The notes under the pieces: generated by a model
Told to the model about the DNA's origin: nothing
The model's input: only the letters and a program-made list of their open reading frames with translations
Database searches by the model: none
Shown here: piece after piece, positions 7,776-17,277 of the stretch
How the letters are laid out: each line of letters starts with the position of its first letter
Numbering within the stretch: position 1 is the first letter of the stretch
Position numbers and translations under genes: made by a program
NCBI GenBank assembly: GCA_030428105.1
Contig: JAUIBE010000010.1
Coordinates: 1-64,000, forward strand
Source: Gammaproteobacteria bacterium
GTDB taxonomy: Bacteria > Pseudomonadota > Gammaproteobacteria > Xanthomonadales > SZUA-36
Length of the DNA stretch: 64,000 nt
Direction of reading: 5' to 3'

Positions 7776-8483
7776 ATGTCCGCCAACACGGTTTCCTACA
7801 GTCTTGACCAGGGTATTGCCACCATTCGCATCGACGATGGCAAGCGCAACGCCTTGTCTCCCGCGGTATTGCGCGAAATTCATGCCGCGTTTGACCGCGC
7901 CGCGGCGGACCATGCCATTGTCATCCTGACGGGGCGTGAGGACGTATTTTCGGCTGGTTTCGACCTCAAGGTGATGAAACGCGGGGGGCTGAATGCCATC
8001 GGGATGCTTCGCCTGGGTTACCGGCTGCCGCCACGCATCCTCGCCCATCCGCGCCCCGTGATCGCTGCTTGCAATGGGCACGCGCTGGCCATGGGCGTGT
8101 TCATGATGCTGGGGGCGGATTACATCATCGGCAGCCGCGGCGATTTCAAAATTGCAGCAAACGAGGTTGCGATTGGCATGACAATGCCGCGGGTAGCTGC
8201 CGCCATGTTGCAGCATCGGCTGACACCGGCTGCGTACCAACGGGCCGTGACACTTGCCGAGTACTTCGACGTTGAAAAGGCCAGGGAAGTGGGTTTTTTT
8301 GATGAGTTGGTCGAGCCGGCTGACTTGATTAGCCGTGCAAACGCACTCGCCAGTACGTTCAAAGAACTCCATGCCCAGGCCCATGTGCAGAGCAAGCGCC
8401 AGGTACGCAAGCACCTGATTCGGCGGCTAAGACGCTCACTGCCCCTGGATTTGATGAGCGCAATCAGGCAGGGAATGAGATGA
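7776..8483 (+). CDS. Enoyl-CoA hydratase/isomerase (crotonase) family protein
   Basis: A short crotonase (235 residues). Oxyanion-hole segments are FSAGFDLK (58-65) and NGHALAMGVFM (100-110). In enoyl-CoA hydratases two Glu residues add water. Here the site after the second oxyanion segment has no Glu, while E130 (ANEVAIGM) matches the other, so an isomerase or other CoA-ester reaction is as likely as hydration. The C-terminus is basic (KRQVRKHLIRRLRR). It probably shares a transcript with the upstream membrane protein. Confidence 0.88.
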   Translation: MSANTVSYSLDQGIATIRIDDGKRNALSPAVLREIHAAFDRAAADHAIVILTGREDVFSAGFDLKVMKRGGLNAIGMLRLGYRLPPRILAHPRPVIAACNGHALAMGVFMMLGADYIIGSRGDFKIAANEVAIGMTMPRVAAAMLQHRLTPAAYQRAVTLAEYFDVEKAREVGFFDELVEPADLISRANALASTFKELHAQAHVQSKRQVRKHLIRRLRRSLPLDLMSAIRQGMR

Positions 8484-8542
8484 GCGCATGGGCCCGCTTG
8501 ATTTGGCAAGAGATTGTCAAAGGAAATTTGCTTGATAGATCT

Positions 8543-8571
8543 GATTCGAATTAAGCATACTGTCCCCCGAG
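8543..8571 (-). repeat. REP family 2 unit, degenerate single
   Basis: GATTCGAATTAAGCATACTG followed by TCCCCCGAG is a worn copy of the right arm (AATTGAGTAAACTGTCCCCC). It lies in the 224-base gap between crotonase and sulfatase. I see nothing else clear in that gap. Confidence 0.6.
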
Positions 8572-8707
8572 TTCGCTAGCCAGTGGTGCTTGTTGTATCG
8601 TGACTGTCATCACAACGCCACGCGCGTAAGGTTAAATTCTATTACTCAAAAAGTGCACCGCCGGTGCTAATCGGCTTCGGTTGAACGCACAAACTCAGGA
8701 GGAGACT

Positions 8708-11071
8708 GTGAGTCCCAGATCCGTAATCGTTTCTGCTTTCGTTGGTGTTTTTGGTCTTTCAAGCGGTTTGGCGTTTGGCCAGGATTCGCTGCCATTTCCT
8801 CCGCAGCCTTCAGGAAGTACGGCTGGGCCAACAATTGCCGAATCCAACTATTCACCGAACCCACCTGTCAGCCATCTGCCTGACAATGCGCCAAACATCC
8901 TGATTATCATGCTGGATGACGTGGGGCCTGCGCTGCCGGGTGCGTTTGGCGGCCCTATTAATACGCCAACCCTGTCACGCGTGGCCGAGGAAGGTATCGC
9001 ATACAACAGTTTTCACAATGCGGCCATGTGTTCCCCAACTCGCGCCGCTGTCCTGACAGGGCGAAATCATCACCGCTCCGGCTTTGGTCAAATCGCCGAA
9101 CTGGCGAATGACTGGGATGGTTACACCGGTCACTGGCCGGCAACCACGGCATCGGCCGCCAAGGTATTGGGTTACTACGGATATAGCACTGCGGCCTTCG
9201 GCAAATGGCACAACACCCCGGCAGAGCAGACCACCAGTGCTGGCCCCTATGACCGGTGGCCAACCGGTCGACTGGTGGGTTTTGACTACTTCTATGGTTT
9301 TCTGGCCGGCGAATCTTCCCAGTGGGAGCCTGCGGTTGTAGAAAACACCGTCAGGATTTCAGCGCCTTACCACGAGGAAGGCTATCACTTCACCGTGGAC
9401 ATGACCGACAAGGCCGTTAACTGGCTTCGGAATCATGTTGCACTGCGGGGCAATGACCCGTTCTTCATGTACTGGGCGCCGGGCGCGGCGCATGGCCCCC
9501 ACCACATATTCAAGGAGTGGGCGGACAAGTACAAAGGCCAGTTCGACGCTGGCTGGGACGAGTTGCGGGAAAGCATTTTCAAGCAGCAGCAGGCCCTGGG
9601 TTGGGTGCCCGAAGGCACCGAGCTGACACCGCGCGCAGACTCCATGGAGTCGTGGGACAGCATTCCCGAAGATGAGCGCGCATTCCAGACCCGCCTGATG
9701 GAAGTCTTCGCCGGTTATGTCGAACATGGTGATACCCAGGCCGGACGGTTGATTGACGAACTTGATGCGCTCGGCCTCAAAGAGAACACCCTGGTGTTCT
9801 ACATCTGGGGTGACAATGGCTCCAGTTCAGAAGGCCAGCGCGGAACCATCAGTGAACTGTTGGCCCAGAATGGCATTGCCACGGAGATCAAGGACCATAT
9901 CAACGCCTTGAATGAATTGGGCGGCCTGGATGTCCTGGGTAGCAACAAGACTGACAATATGTACCACGCCGGCTGGGCATGGGCGGGCTCCACCCCGTTC
10001 CAGGGCACCAAGCTGAACGCCTCGCATTTTGGTGGCACACGTACGCCATTGGTCGTGTCCTGGCCTGACCATATCAAGCCGGACGATATTCCCCGCAGCC
10101 AGTTTCACCATGTCAACGACATCGTGCCAACCATCTATGACGTGATTGGCATTGAGCCGCCAGCAGAGGTTGATGGCGTTACGCAGCAACCGATGGACGG
10201 CATCAGCATGCAGTACACGTTTGCTGACCCCGATGCAGAAGGAAAGAAGCAGGCCCAGTACTTCGAGGTCATGGGCGATCGAGGCATCTACTCCGATGGC
10301 TGGTTCGCCTCGGTTTGGGGCCCGCGCGTGCCGTGGGTGCCGGGCTTGCCGGCCAATATCGGCACCTGGACGCCGGACCAGGACACCTGGTTGCTCTACG
10401 ACCTGGAAAATGACTTCGCGCAGGCCACCGATGTGGCTGCCGACAATCCGGACAAGGTGGCTGAAATGAAAGCGCTGTTCCGTGGTGAGGCGAAGGATAA
10501 CCAGGTGTTCCCCATTGGCGGTGGCCTGTGGTCGATTGTCTGGAGCCCCCAGTCCGCGCCGCATAACCCGGCTACCGAGTTCAACTACACCCAGGATGTG
10601 GTGGGTGTCCCCGAATTCGCCGGCCCCAAGGTGGGCGCGCGAAGCAGCCGGGTGACACTCAAAGCCACCATCGATGACGACTCGGAAGGCGTGCTCTACG
10701 CCCTGGGTGCATTCTCAGGCGGGCTGGCGCTTTGGGTCGAAGACGGCAAGCTGCATTATGAGTACAACCTGTTCGAGATTGAGCGGACCAATCTGAGCAG
10801 CGAAAGCAGCCTGCCCACCGGTGAAGTCACGATCGTGGTCGACACCGTGATCAAGGCGCCGCGTGGCGCGGCCGATGTTTCACTAAGCGTGAACGGCCAG
10901 GTTGTGGCCAGCGGAACCGTTCCGCGTACGGCGGCATTGGCATTTACCGCCAACGACGCGTTTGACGTGGGTACGGATAGCTATTCGCCGGTCTCGGCGG
11001 CGTACTTCGACCGGGCGCCGTTCACGTATAACGACGACATTCATACGTTGCATATCGCCTACACGAAATAG
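8708..11071 (+). CDS. Secreted arylsulfatase-type sulfatase
   Basis: A type I sulfatase hydrolysing sulfate esters, exported by a Sec signal (VIVSAFVGVFGLSSGLAFGQ). I chose the GTG at 8708 because AGGAGGAG lies 4 bases upstream; an in-frame ATG at 8681 has no such site. NILIIMLDDVG supplies the metal-binding Asp pair. CSPTR (Cys about 108) is the signature whose Cys becomes formylglycine. The later WGDNGSSSEGQRG fits the family's second metal site. The last ~150 residues form a beta-rich domain (RVTLKATIDDD, LHYEYNLF, FTYNDDIHTLHIAY) typical of long arylsulfatases. No maturation enzyme is nearby. Substrate unknown. Confidence 0.93.
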   Translation: MSPRSVIVSAFVGVFGLSSGLAFGQDSLPFPPQPSGSTAGPTIAESNYSPNPPVSHLPDNAPNILIIMLDDVGPALPGAFGGPINTPTLSRVAEEGIAYNSFHNAAMCSPTRAAVLTGRNHHRSGFGQIAELANDWDGYTGHWPATTASAAKVLGYYGYSTAAFGKWHNTPAEQTTSAGPYDRWPTGRLVGFDYFYGFLAGESSQWEPAVVENTVRISAPYHEEGYHFTVDMTDKAVNWLRNHVALRGNDPFFMYWAPGAAHGPHHIFKEWADKYKGQFDAGWDELRESIFKQQQALGWVPEGTELTPRADSMESWDSIPEDERAFQTRLMEVFAGYVEHGDTQAGRLIDELDALGLKENTLVFYIWGDNGSSSEGQRGTISELLAQNGIATEIKDHINALNELGGLDVLGSNKTDNMYHAGWAWAGSTPFQGTKLNASHFGGTRTPLVVSWPDHIKPDDIPRSQFHHVNDIVPTIYDVIGIEPPAEVDGVTQQPMDGISMQYTFADPDAEGKKQAQYFEVMGDRGIYSDGWFASVWGPRVPWVPGLPANIGTWTPDQDTWLLYDLENDFAQATDVAADNPDKVAEMKALFRGEAKDNQVFPIGGGLWSIVWSPQSAPHNPATEFNYTQDVVGVPEFAGPKVGARSSRVTLKATIDDDSEGVLYALGAFSGGLALWVEDGKLHYEYNLFEIERTNLSSESSLPTGEVTIVVDTVIKAPRGAADVSLSVNGQVVASGTVPRTAALAFTANDAFDVGTDSYSPVSAAYFDRAPFTYNDDIHTLHIAYTK

Positions 11072-11080
11072 CTAAATCAG

Positions 11081-11138
11081 ATCGGGGGCAGTTTACTTTT
11101 TGGCCTCAATTTCGAATTGAGTAAACTGTCTCCCGATT
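11081..11138. repeat. REP family 2 inverted pair, well preserved
   Basis: ATCGGGGGCAGTTTACTTTT (11081-11100) faces AATTGAGTAAACTGTCTCCC with GAT, ending at 11138. It lies between the convergent sulfatase and M14-type genes and could act as a two-way terminator hairpin. Confidence 0.9.
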
Positions 11139-12099
11139 AAAACATGCCCCGGATCGCAGCCATCTGCGGTTCCACGCGTTCAGCGTCGGGCGTTTCATCG
11201 GTGAGGTGCTCATCGCAGTATTCAGTGGTAAAGCTTGCTGTGGCGAAGTGTTTAAGCAGTTGGCGAACCCTGCCGGCGACGTTGCCCATCTCGCTCATCA
11301 GCAAAATGCCATCGTGATTGGGTGAGCCGTACAAGGTGTCGTCATCGACCACATGGTGGCCTTCGCGGCGGACGTTCCGGATGATCTGTTGGGCCAATGC
11401 CAGGTCTTCGTCAAATGCGATGAGAAACATGCCTTTGGGGAAAATCTCGAGTTCGAACGCCTCGCCGCCGGCCTCTGCGTTTTCCTTGTCGATGGCAATG
11501 TCCATGAACGGGGTTTCATGCAGGTCAATGGCGGCGGTGAATTTGCGGCTCGAATCGCCGTTGAACAGCCGTTGATGTAATTCTTCGACAGAGCGTGCCA
11601 GTGCGCGCATTTCCTGGCTTTGCGCCTTGTCCAGGAATGCGTCCCGGTTGGGGTCAATTCGCCCCTCGGTAAAGCGCAGCTCCTTTTCATACGGGCCGGG
11701 GCACACGCAGGGGTAAATCACGATGCTGCATTCATTGGTGTAGCGGGCGGCTTCTTCTTCGGCAAACTTCAACGCCGCCAGGGGGCCGCCTTTTTCATAA
11801 CCGTGGGTGCCGCCCAGAACCACGTAGCAGGGTTTTTCTGGGTCAAAATCCCCAATCAGCAATCGGAACAGGTCGTGGGTGACGTGGGTTGCTTCGCCGG
11901 CGCCGCCATCCTCGGCGGCCATCGCGGTGGAGTAAGTGGCTTCACCGTATTTCTCGAGCCGGAAACCCGCGCGCTCGCCGAGCGCGGTGATGCGGGGCAC
12001 CAGTGTTTTGACATAGTCCCGGGCGGGGATGACCGGGCGCTCCCGGTACCAGCGATCAAATCGTTCCTGCGGCCAGGGCTCGGGTTCTTTAGTGTTCAA
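11137..12099 (-). CDS. Zinc amidohydrolase/carboxypeptidase of the M14 superfamily
   Basis: A cytoplasmic-looking 320-residue protein without a signal peptide. GGTHGYEKGG gives the His-x-x-Glu zinc pair (H99, E102), DPNRD near 149-153 fits the substrate-binding Asn-Arg, DLHET gives the third zinc ligand (H194), and TTEYCDE near 291 provides the catalytic Glu. These fit the M14 clan, which includes carboxypeptidases and AstE/aspartoacylase-type enzymes; I cannot choose between them. It starts 21 bases after a TonB receptor gene, so the two are probably co-transcribed and this enzyme may act on what the receptor imports. Confidence 0.85.
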   Translation of the reverse strand: MNTKEPEPWPQERFDRWYRERPVIPARDYVKTLVPRITALGERAGFRLEKYGEATYSTAMAAEDGGAGEATHVTHDLFRLLIGDFDPEKPCYVVLGGTHGYEKGGPLAALKFAEEEAARYTNECSIVIYPCVCPGPYEKELRFTEGRIDPNRDAFLDKAQSQEMRALARSVEELHQRLFNGDSSRKFTAAIDLHETPFMDIAIDKENAEAGGEAFELEIFPKGMFLIAFDEDLALAQQIIRNVRREGHHVVDDDTLYGSPNHDGILLMSEMGNVAGRVRQLLKHFATASFTTEYCDEHLTDETPDAERVEPQMAAIRGMF

Positions 12100-12120
12100 C
12101 GGTCCCCCAACTTCAATTTA

Positions 12121-14412
12121 CTACCTCCAGTGATAGGTAATTTCGACGCCGTATTGCCGCGGCGGGCTGATGGCCGCATTGGGGTACGAACCGAGTGCGG
12201 TGACCTGGGTAATTGTACGGTCGTCGTTCACGTTGTTAACAAAGAGTGCCGCATTCCAGGCTCCGCGAATCGGTTGTAAGGCAAACCGCAGATCCAGACG
12301 GTCGGCGCTGTCGGCCTTGAATGTGCTGCGATCCTGGTTGGTCTCCAGGAAGTAAACCTCGTCCTGGTAGCGCCAGGTCAACTCGAATAGAGCTTCAAAA
12401 TTTCTCCCCAGGGCGAGCGCGTACTGGAGATCGATGAAACAGGAGAAGTCCGGGGCGCGGGTTAGTTCATTGCCTGCTGCGTTCACCGGTTCCAGCGGAA
12501 TTGGCGCACCCAGAACGAACAGCAGATCACCGGGCACTTGTTGCGTATTGAACTCTTTGAGTTCGGTATCAAGGAAGGCAAAGTTGGCGTCCAGGCGCAG
12601 CCTCTCGGTGATGAGCAGGCTGCCCTCAATTTCCAATCCCGAGACCTCGGCCGCTCCGGCGTTGTCGATGGTGACGCCGCCGGTCGGCACCGGGAGGCGA
12701 ACCTGCAGGTTGCTGTAGTCGTAAGTGAACCAGGCCGCGTTCAGGCGCAGTCGGCGCTCGAACAAGGTGCTTTTGACGCCAAGCTCGAAAGACTCGACTT
12801 CCTCTTCCGCGAAGGCCGGCGTCAGTCCAAAGGAGTTAAAGCCCCCGCTCTTGAACCCCTCGGTGTAGCTGGCGTAGGCACAAACATCTCCGTTGAACGG
12901 GTGTTTTTTGAACGCGTATTCAACCACTACTCGCGGAGAAAAATTGTCGAAATCAGCGCTGTCGGTGAACACAGGCGGGTCGAGAAAAGTGATCCCGCTG
13001 GGAATTTGCGAGCCGGCGGGGAACGGGCCGATGTCGACGGGCAGGGGGACGCTTTCGGTGATGGTGAATACAGTTTGTTTATTGGTGAAGTCCTTGCTTT
13101 CTTTGCTAAAGCGTCCGCCGAGGGTGACGGAAAGCCGGTCGGTAAATGTATAGGTGCCGTCGGCAAACACGGCCCAGGAATCGAGCTCCTGGGTGGCTTC
13201 AAAAATGGCCCGGGTACCCGCACCGAACAGCCCCTGGGAGTTGTTGATGCTGAATTCCACGTCCGAGTTTTCGGTGTAGTACAGGGCGCCCACGACCCAC
13301 AGAAATGAATCATTGGCGTCGCCGGACAGCCGCACTTCCTGGGAGAACTGCTCGGAGCCGATGACTCCGCTGTTGGTAAAAAGGGTGAATGGGGTGCTGT
13401 CCGAGTCCTGCCTGCCGTCAAGGTGGTAATCCCGGTATCCGGAGATGGCAGACAACGTCACGCCTCCGACTTCCCAGTCCAACGAGAAAACCGCGTTGGT
13501 GGCATCGGTGTCGTTGTGGCTTGCGTCGTTGGAGGAGATCTCCAGGTCATCCATCACCTGGTCGAGATCGTCGCGGCGAATGAACGGCGAAGAGGGTTGG
13601 CCCGGCTTTACCGGAGCAACGTTCAGGGTGGCAGGATTGGCCTCCTGGTCGCTGTGCTCGACCATCAACTCAGTAATCAGCCGGGACGAGGGTTGCCAGG
13701 CCAGCGAAACCCGAGCGGTGGTGTCCTCTAGGCCGTTCACGTCCTCACCAGTAGTTGTGTTCTCGCCCCAGCCGTCCACATTGCTCCTGCCAATGGCAAT
13801 GCGGCCTTGCAACGTGTCCGTAAGCGGGGCTGAAAGCGCGCCCTGTATTCGCCGTTCGCCGTGCTCGGCAAGCAGCAGGCGAAGGTAGCCAGTCGGCTCA
13901 GCGGTGGGGCGTGCGGGCTGCACCAATAACGCGCCTGCCGTGGCATTGCGCCCAAACAGGCTGCCCTGGGGCCCGCGAAGCACCTGGATCGACTCGATGT
14001 CGACAAGGTCGGCGGTGGAGAAGCTGAGTCGTCCGATATACATACCACCGAGGTAGACGGCAACCGGCTCATCGTTAAAGAAATTGCCGCCACCGTTGGC
14101 CCCACCGATCCCGCGGATCGAGATGGGTGCCGCGCCGTAGTTCACGCTGTTCGTCGTGTAGAGGTTGGGAACGAAGCCGCCCAGGTCTTCTATGGTCTGC
14201 AAGTCATGTCGGATCAGGAACGTTTCATCCAGCACGGTGATTGCAATGGGAACGTCCTGTATGTCTTGTTCCCGCTTTTGGGCAGTAACGATAACCTCTT
14301 CGAGCGTCTGCCACGCCTGTTCCTGAGTTTCCCCGGTAGTTCGGCAATGCGCCGACTCCACAGCCAGGAAACTGCCCAGGATCGTGGTTACGGTCAATCC
14401 GGTGAGGTGCAT
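12121..14412 (-). CDS. TonB-dependent outer-membrane receptor
   Basis: A 763-residue receptor for active uptake of a large or scarce ligand across the outer membrane. After the signal region the TonB-box-like LEEVIVTAQKR (37-47) leads into a plug domain (DVPIAITVLDE, ISIRGIGG, VEVLRGPQGSLFGR-type segment reading IQVLRGPQGSLFGRNA). A 22-strand barrel with repeated aromatic strand ends follows, finishing with VEITYHWR. It is the first gene of a two-gene unit with the M14-type enzyme. The ligand cannot be read from sequence. Confidence 0.94.
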   Translation of the reverse strand: MHLTGLTVTTILGSFLAVESAHCRTTGETQEQAWQTLEEVIVTAQKREQDIQDVPIAITVLDETFLIRHDLQTIEDLGGFVPNLYTTNSVNYGAAPISIRGIGGANGGGNFFNDEPVAVYLGGMYIGRLSFSTADLVDIESIQVLRGPQGSLFGRNATAGALLVQPARPTAEPTGYLRLLLAEHGERRIQGALSAPLTDTLQGRIAIGRSNVDGWGENTTTGEDVNGLEDTTARVSLAWQPSSRLITELMVEHSDQEANPATLNVAPVKPGQPSSPFIRRDDLDQVMDDLEISSNDASHNDTDATNAVFSLDWEVGGVTLSAISGYRDYHLDGRQDSDSTPFTLFTNSGVIGSEQFSQEVRLSGDANDSFLWVVGALYYTENSDVEFSINNSQGLFGAGTRAIFEATQELDSWAVFADGTYTFTDRLSVTLGGRFSKESKDFTNKQTVFTITESVPLPVDIGPFPAGSQIPSGITFLDPPVFTDSADFDNFSPRVVVEYAFKKHPFNGDVCAYASYTEGFKSGGFNSFGLTPAFAEEEVESFELGVKSTLFERRLRLNAAWFTYDYSNLQVRLPVPTGGVTIDNAGAAEVSGLEIEGSLLITERLRLDANFAFLDTELKEFNTQQVPGDLLFVLGAPIPLEPVNAAGNELTRAPDFSCFIDLQYALALGRNFEALFELTWRYQDEVYFLETNQDRSTFKADSADRLDLRFALQPIRGAWNAALFVNNVNDDRTITQVTALGSYPNAAISPPRQYGVEITYHWR

Positions 14413-14502
14413 ACGCGCAGGCTATCACGGCACATCTGGCCGCGCAGCCTACGACTTCGCCTCAGATCACTGTCATCAACTAACCCGCTATGAATAAAAG
14501 GC

Positions 14503-17112
14503 TCAAGGGGCGCGGGTCATCGGATCGAACCCCTGCCTTTCATTGTTTGGCAGTATGCGAATCGCCGGGAACGGAGCAGGTGCATCCCGGCAAACAGGGT
14601 GTGCAAAAGCCGCGATTAACGAGATCACGCCAACTGGCTCAAAACTCAGTACACCCAAAACCGTATCGGCGGTTTCCCAGCCATCTGCCGCAATCATGCC
14701 TGCAATCTGGTACTGACCGAACTTTTGCTTGATGTAGGCACGGTCATCAGCGTTAGTGAAGTGTTGGTTGATGAGCCGGTCAACGCGCGGACTGGTGTGT
14801 TCTCTGAACTGTTTTGCGTAATCCGCACTCCAGACCCCTACTTCATCAATCAGCTCGAGTGCCTGGCCACTGGCCGACCCCTGGATGCCCCCAATCGCAG
14901 CTTCGATGGACGAGAAGGCAGCGGTTGTTTCACCGGCGATGGTCGCTACGTCGGCAAGGATATCGACCACACCGACGTTGGCGAAATTCGCGATGTTGTC
15001 CGCCAGGCTACTCGCGCCAAACTGGAATGCCTCCTTCAGTACCGAGCCAATGGTTGCTCGTGCTGAAGCCTCGGCGATCGTTGAAACAGCAGTCGCCTGG
15101 GCGGCGATGGCTGCACCGCCACCTGTCGCCACAAATGCGGTGCCCTGCGCAGCCTGGCCAAAGGCGGTTGAATATTGAACGGCATCCAGTGACGCTTCAA
15201 TGGCTTGTTGGCCGGCAGCGGCGGCACTGTTTTGCGCCAACCCTGCCAGCCCCATTGAGAGAATGTTCAAGGCGAGGTTAATCGGGGCAAAAACCATCTC
15301 TTTAACGCCCATGGCGCATTCGTCGCGATTGGTTGCACAGAATGTGCCGCAATCAAACTTGACGTTCTGCCCGGTTGCCATGACGTCGTGATAGGTCGGG
15401 CAGCTTTGCCAGCAAATGGGCCCATCGCCATAGAACCCGGCCTCGCATTTCGGATACACCACGGCAACTTCGAGGGCGCATTGGCCGGCGCCATGCTCGC
15501 CTTCGCACCGCTCTATCATGGTGGAGTAGCCTCCCGGGAGCGCCGGGTCACCTGGAGCCCATGGGTAGCCCTGCCTTGGCGTGCTGTTCCGGTAGCAGAA
15601 TCCGACGGATTCGGTCGCCGTTTCCTGGCCAATCCAGTGCATGACCTTGTTAAGGTCGTCCTTCGAAACGGGGCTTTGCAGCATACGGTCGTAATTGGAC
15701 TCCTCTTCCTGGCGGGCAATTTCCGCCATTTGCGCCAATTCTTCCGGAGTTGGTAAGGGTGTGTTGCTCGCCCCGGTAATGTCACCGGTCTCGTCTCCGC
15801 GCTTGACCGTCTTGAGCCACAAATTTAACGTGACCCTGACCCCTGTGTTGCTCGCGGAACTGCCAACCAGGTAAACCGACCACTCGTCCCGACCGGTCTC
15901 GCTGAACCGCTCGGTTTCAACAAAGTTACGGCTGCCCTGGTGTGGCCGGGACATGTGACGCCAACTCTGGTCGGGAAGCTGTTCAAAGTGACCTTCATAC
16001 CGCCGCGCACCCAGTTCGCTCTTATCTCCGTAAGAAACATAAGTCACATCGCCTCCCTTGGCCGAATATTCCACGGCAGGAACATACCGCTGGTAGTCGG
16101 TTGGGTCAGGCGTGGTGGTGACTTCATGAATCTTGCGGGTCCATCGCACGGCGCCTCCGGCGTGACGTTTCTGGATGCGCATGCGGTCAAAATCAACTTC
16201 GAGAAGGTGCCCGTCGCCCTCCAAGAGCACCATGAATTGGCGTTCTTCGCGCTTGTCATAGGTGGCCATTACCTGGCGGTCGGCATTCAACTGCAACCAG
16301 CGATCGGAGTTCTGACGAACCAGGTGCCCCGGCGATTCCGTACTTCCTGCATCACCCTGCCAGGCGCTGCTGGCCGGCCACGAAACGGTGTACACATCGT
16401 CCACGGTGATTCCGCGCAAAGCGATCGGACCATCATGCAGCACAACAATCTCGCGATAGCTGTTTGTGGCATCCAGATCAGTCGACGTGGTTTCCAGAAC
16501 CAGTTTGTCCGTCATGACCGGGTTCTTGAAGCGAAGCCAGAAAGAATCCGCGCCGCTGTTGGAGCCTTCTCCTGCTGGCGTGCTGATGGTCCATGATCCC
16601 AGCACCTGACCCCAGCCATCGAGGAGCCGGTAGGTGCCATCGTCCCGGTTGGTATAACCGTTGTAGATTGCGATGCCGGTGAGCAAGCGCGGTTGATTGA
16701 GATTTAGCGTGAGCTTGCCCGCTTTTGGAATTGCGTAGGAGCCGTCGCTGTACCTGCCGTACGCAAAATTTGCGCCCACGTCATTGTCGCGCAAATTTCC
16801 CGCACCAAACTCCGTGCCGCAACAGTCGAAATTCGCTCCGGTGGAGTAGGGATCAAATCCGGCCGGATAACCACCCAGGCCGCCTGTGATATCGGGGTTT
16901 TGACTTTCGTTGTTATCGGTTTCGGTGCGATGCGCTGCGACACTCAGGTTGGTTGCATCGTTCAAAGTTAAGCCGCCTGTGGCCTGGGCCTTCGCGGTTG
17001 ACGATACAGTCATTAGCAGGCTCAGCACGACTAGCAGACTCAGGGTCATTGCAGCGCTGGGTTGAAGGAGTTGGAAACCGCACACTCGGATTTGCAATGC
17101 GTTTTTATTCAC
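14503..17112 (-). CDS. Large secreted multidomain protein of unknown function
   Basis: I prefer the GTG at 17112 (AGGA upstream) to the frame start at 17190. It gives a long n-region and signal helix (MTLSLLVVLSLLMTVSSTAKA). The mature N-terminus (about 60-230) looks like a galactose-binding/discoidin beta-sandwich (LLTGIAIYNGYTNRDDGTY). A beta-rich region follows with GRDEWSVYLVG near 430. A Cys-rich knot follows near 550-600 (CEAGFYGDGPICWQSC, FDCGTFC). An Ala/Gly-rich hydrophobic helical tract follows (about 605-755, GLAGLAQNSAAAAGQQA). The last part might insert in membranes. A 29-base site shared with the gene at 18971 lies 105 bases upstream. Confidence 0.75.
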   Translation of the reverse strand: MNKNALQIRVCGFQLLQPSAAMTLSLLVVLSLLMTVSSTAKAQATGGLTLNDATNLSVAAHRTETDNNESQNPDITGGLGGYPAGFDPYSTGANFDCCGTEFGAGNLRDNDVGANFAYGRYSDGSYAIPKAGKLTLNLNQPRLLTGIAIYNGYTNRDDGTYRLLDGWGQVLGSWTISTPAGEGSNSGADSFWLRFKNPVMTDKLVLETTSTDLDATNSYREIVVLHDGPIALRGITVDDVYTVSWPASSAWQGDAGSTESPGHLVRQNSDRWLQLNADRQVMATYDKREERQFMVLLEGDGHLLEVDFDRMRIQKRHAGGAVRWTRKIHEVTTTPDPTDYQRYVPAVEYSAKGGDVTYVSYGDKSELGARRYEGHFEQLPDQSWRHMSRPHQGSRNFVETERFSETGRDEWSVYLVGSSASNTGVRVTLNLWLKTVKRGDETGDITGASNTPLPTPEELAQMAEIARQEEESNYDRMLQSPVSKDDLNKVMHWIGQETATESVGFCYRNSTPRQGYPWAPGDPALPGGYSTMIERCEGEHGAGQCALEVAVVYPKCEAGFYGDGPICWQSCPTYHDVMATGQNVKFDCGTFCATNRDECAMGVKEMVFAPINLALNILSMGLAGLAQNSAAAAGQQAIEASLDAVQYSTAFGQAAQGTAFVATGGGAAIAAQATAVSTIAEASARATIGSVLKEAFQFGASSLADNIANFANVGVVDILADVATIAGETTAAFSSIEAAIGGIQGSASGQALELIDEVGVWSADYAKQFREHTSPRVDRLINQHFTNADDRAYIKQKFGQYQIAGMIAADGWETADTVLGVLSFEPVGVISLIAAFAHPVCRDAPAPFPAIRILPNNERQGFDPMTRAP

Positions 17113-17216
17113 GTGGTGTCCTTGCTGGTTATCGTTGGTGAGCTGAGCCTCCGTCCTGGAAATTTCGCCACCCTCCCTGTAATCCGTCAAAGCTTAAGCA
17201 TGGCGCGCCATACAAG

Positions 17217-17245
17217 CCTGAGGTCAATATGATTTTTTTATGATG
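17217..17245 (-). promoter_or_regulatory. Candidate operator upstream of the 869-residue protein and the winged-helix regulator
   Basis: Read on the minus strand this is CATCAT, seven A, TCATATTG, then ACCTCAGG. It matches the site at 18883-18911 at 27 of 29 positions, in the same orientation relative to the secreted-protein gene it precedes. It contains two ATCATA repeats whose starts are 11 bases apart. That is one helical turn, as expected for OmpR/PhoB-type winged-helix proteins. It also lies 33 bases before the regulator gene at 17278. Confidence 0.7.
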
Positions 17246-17277
17246 CCGCAGCCGGTTTGTGCTAGTTTTTTGCGGTT

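Noticed and set aside
7503-8414. 303-codon minus-strand frame over the membrane-protein and crotonase genes
   Set aside because: It crosses two well-supported plus-strand genes and shows no family motif.
11620-12279. 219-codon plus-strand frame across the M14 and TonB genes
   Set aside because: It spans the end of one real gene and the start of another; no ribosome site or domain.
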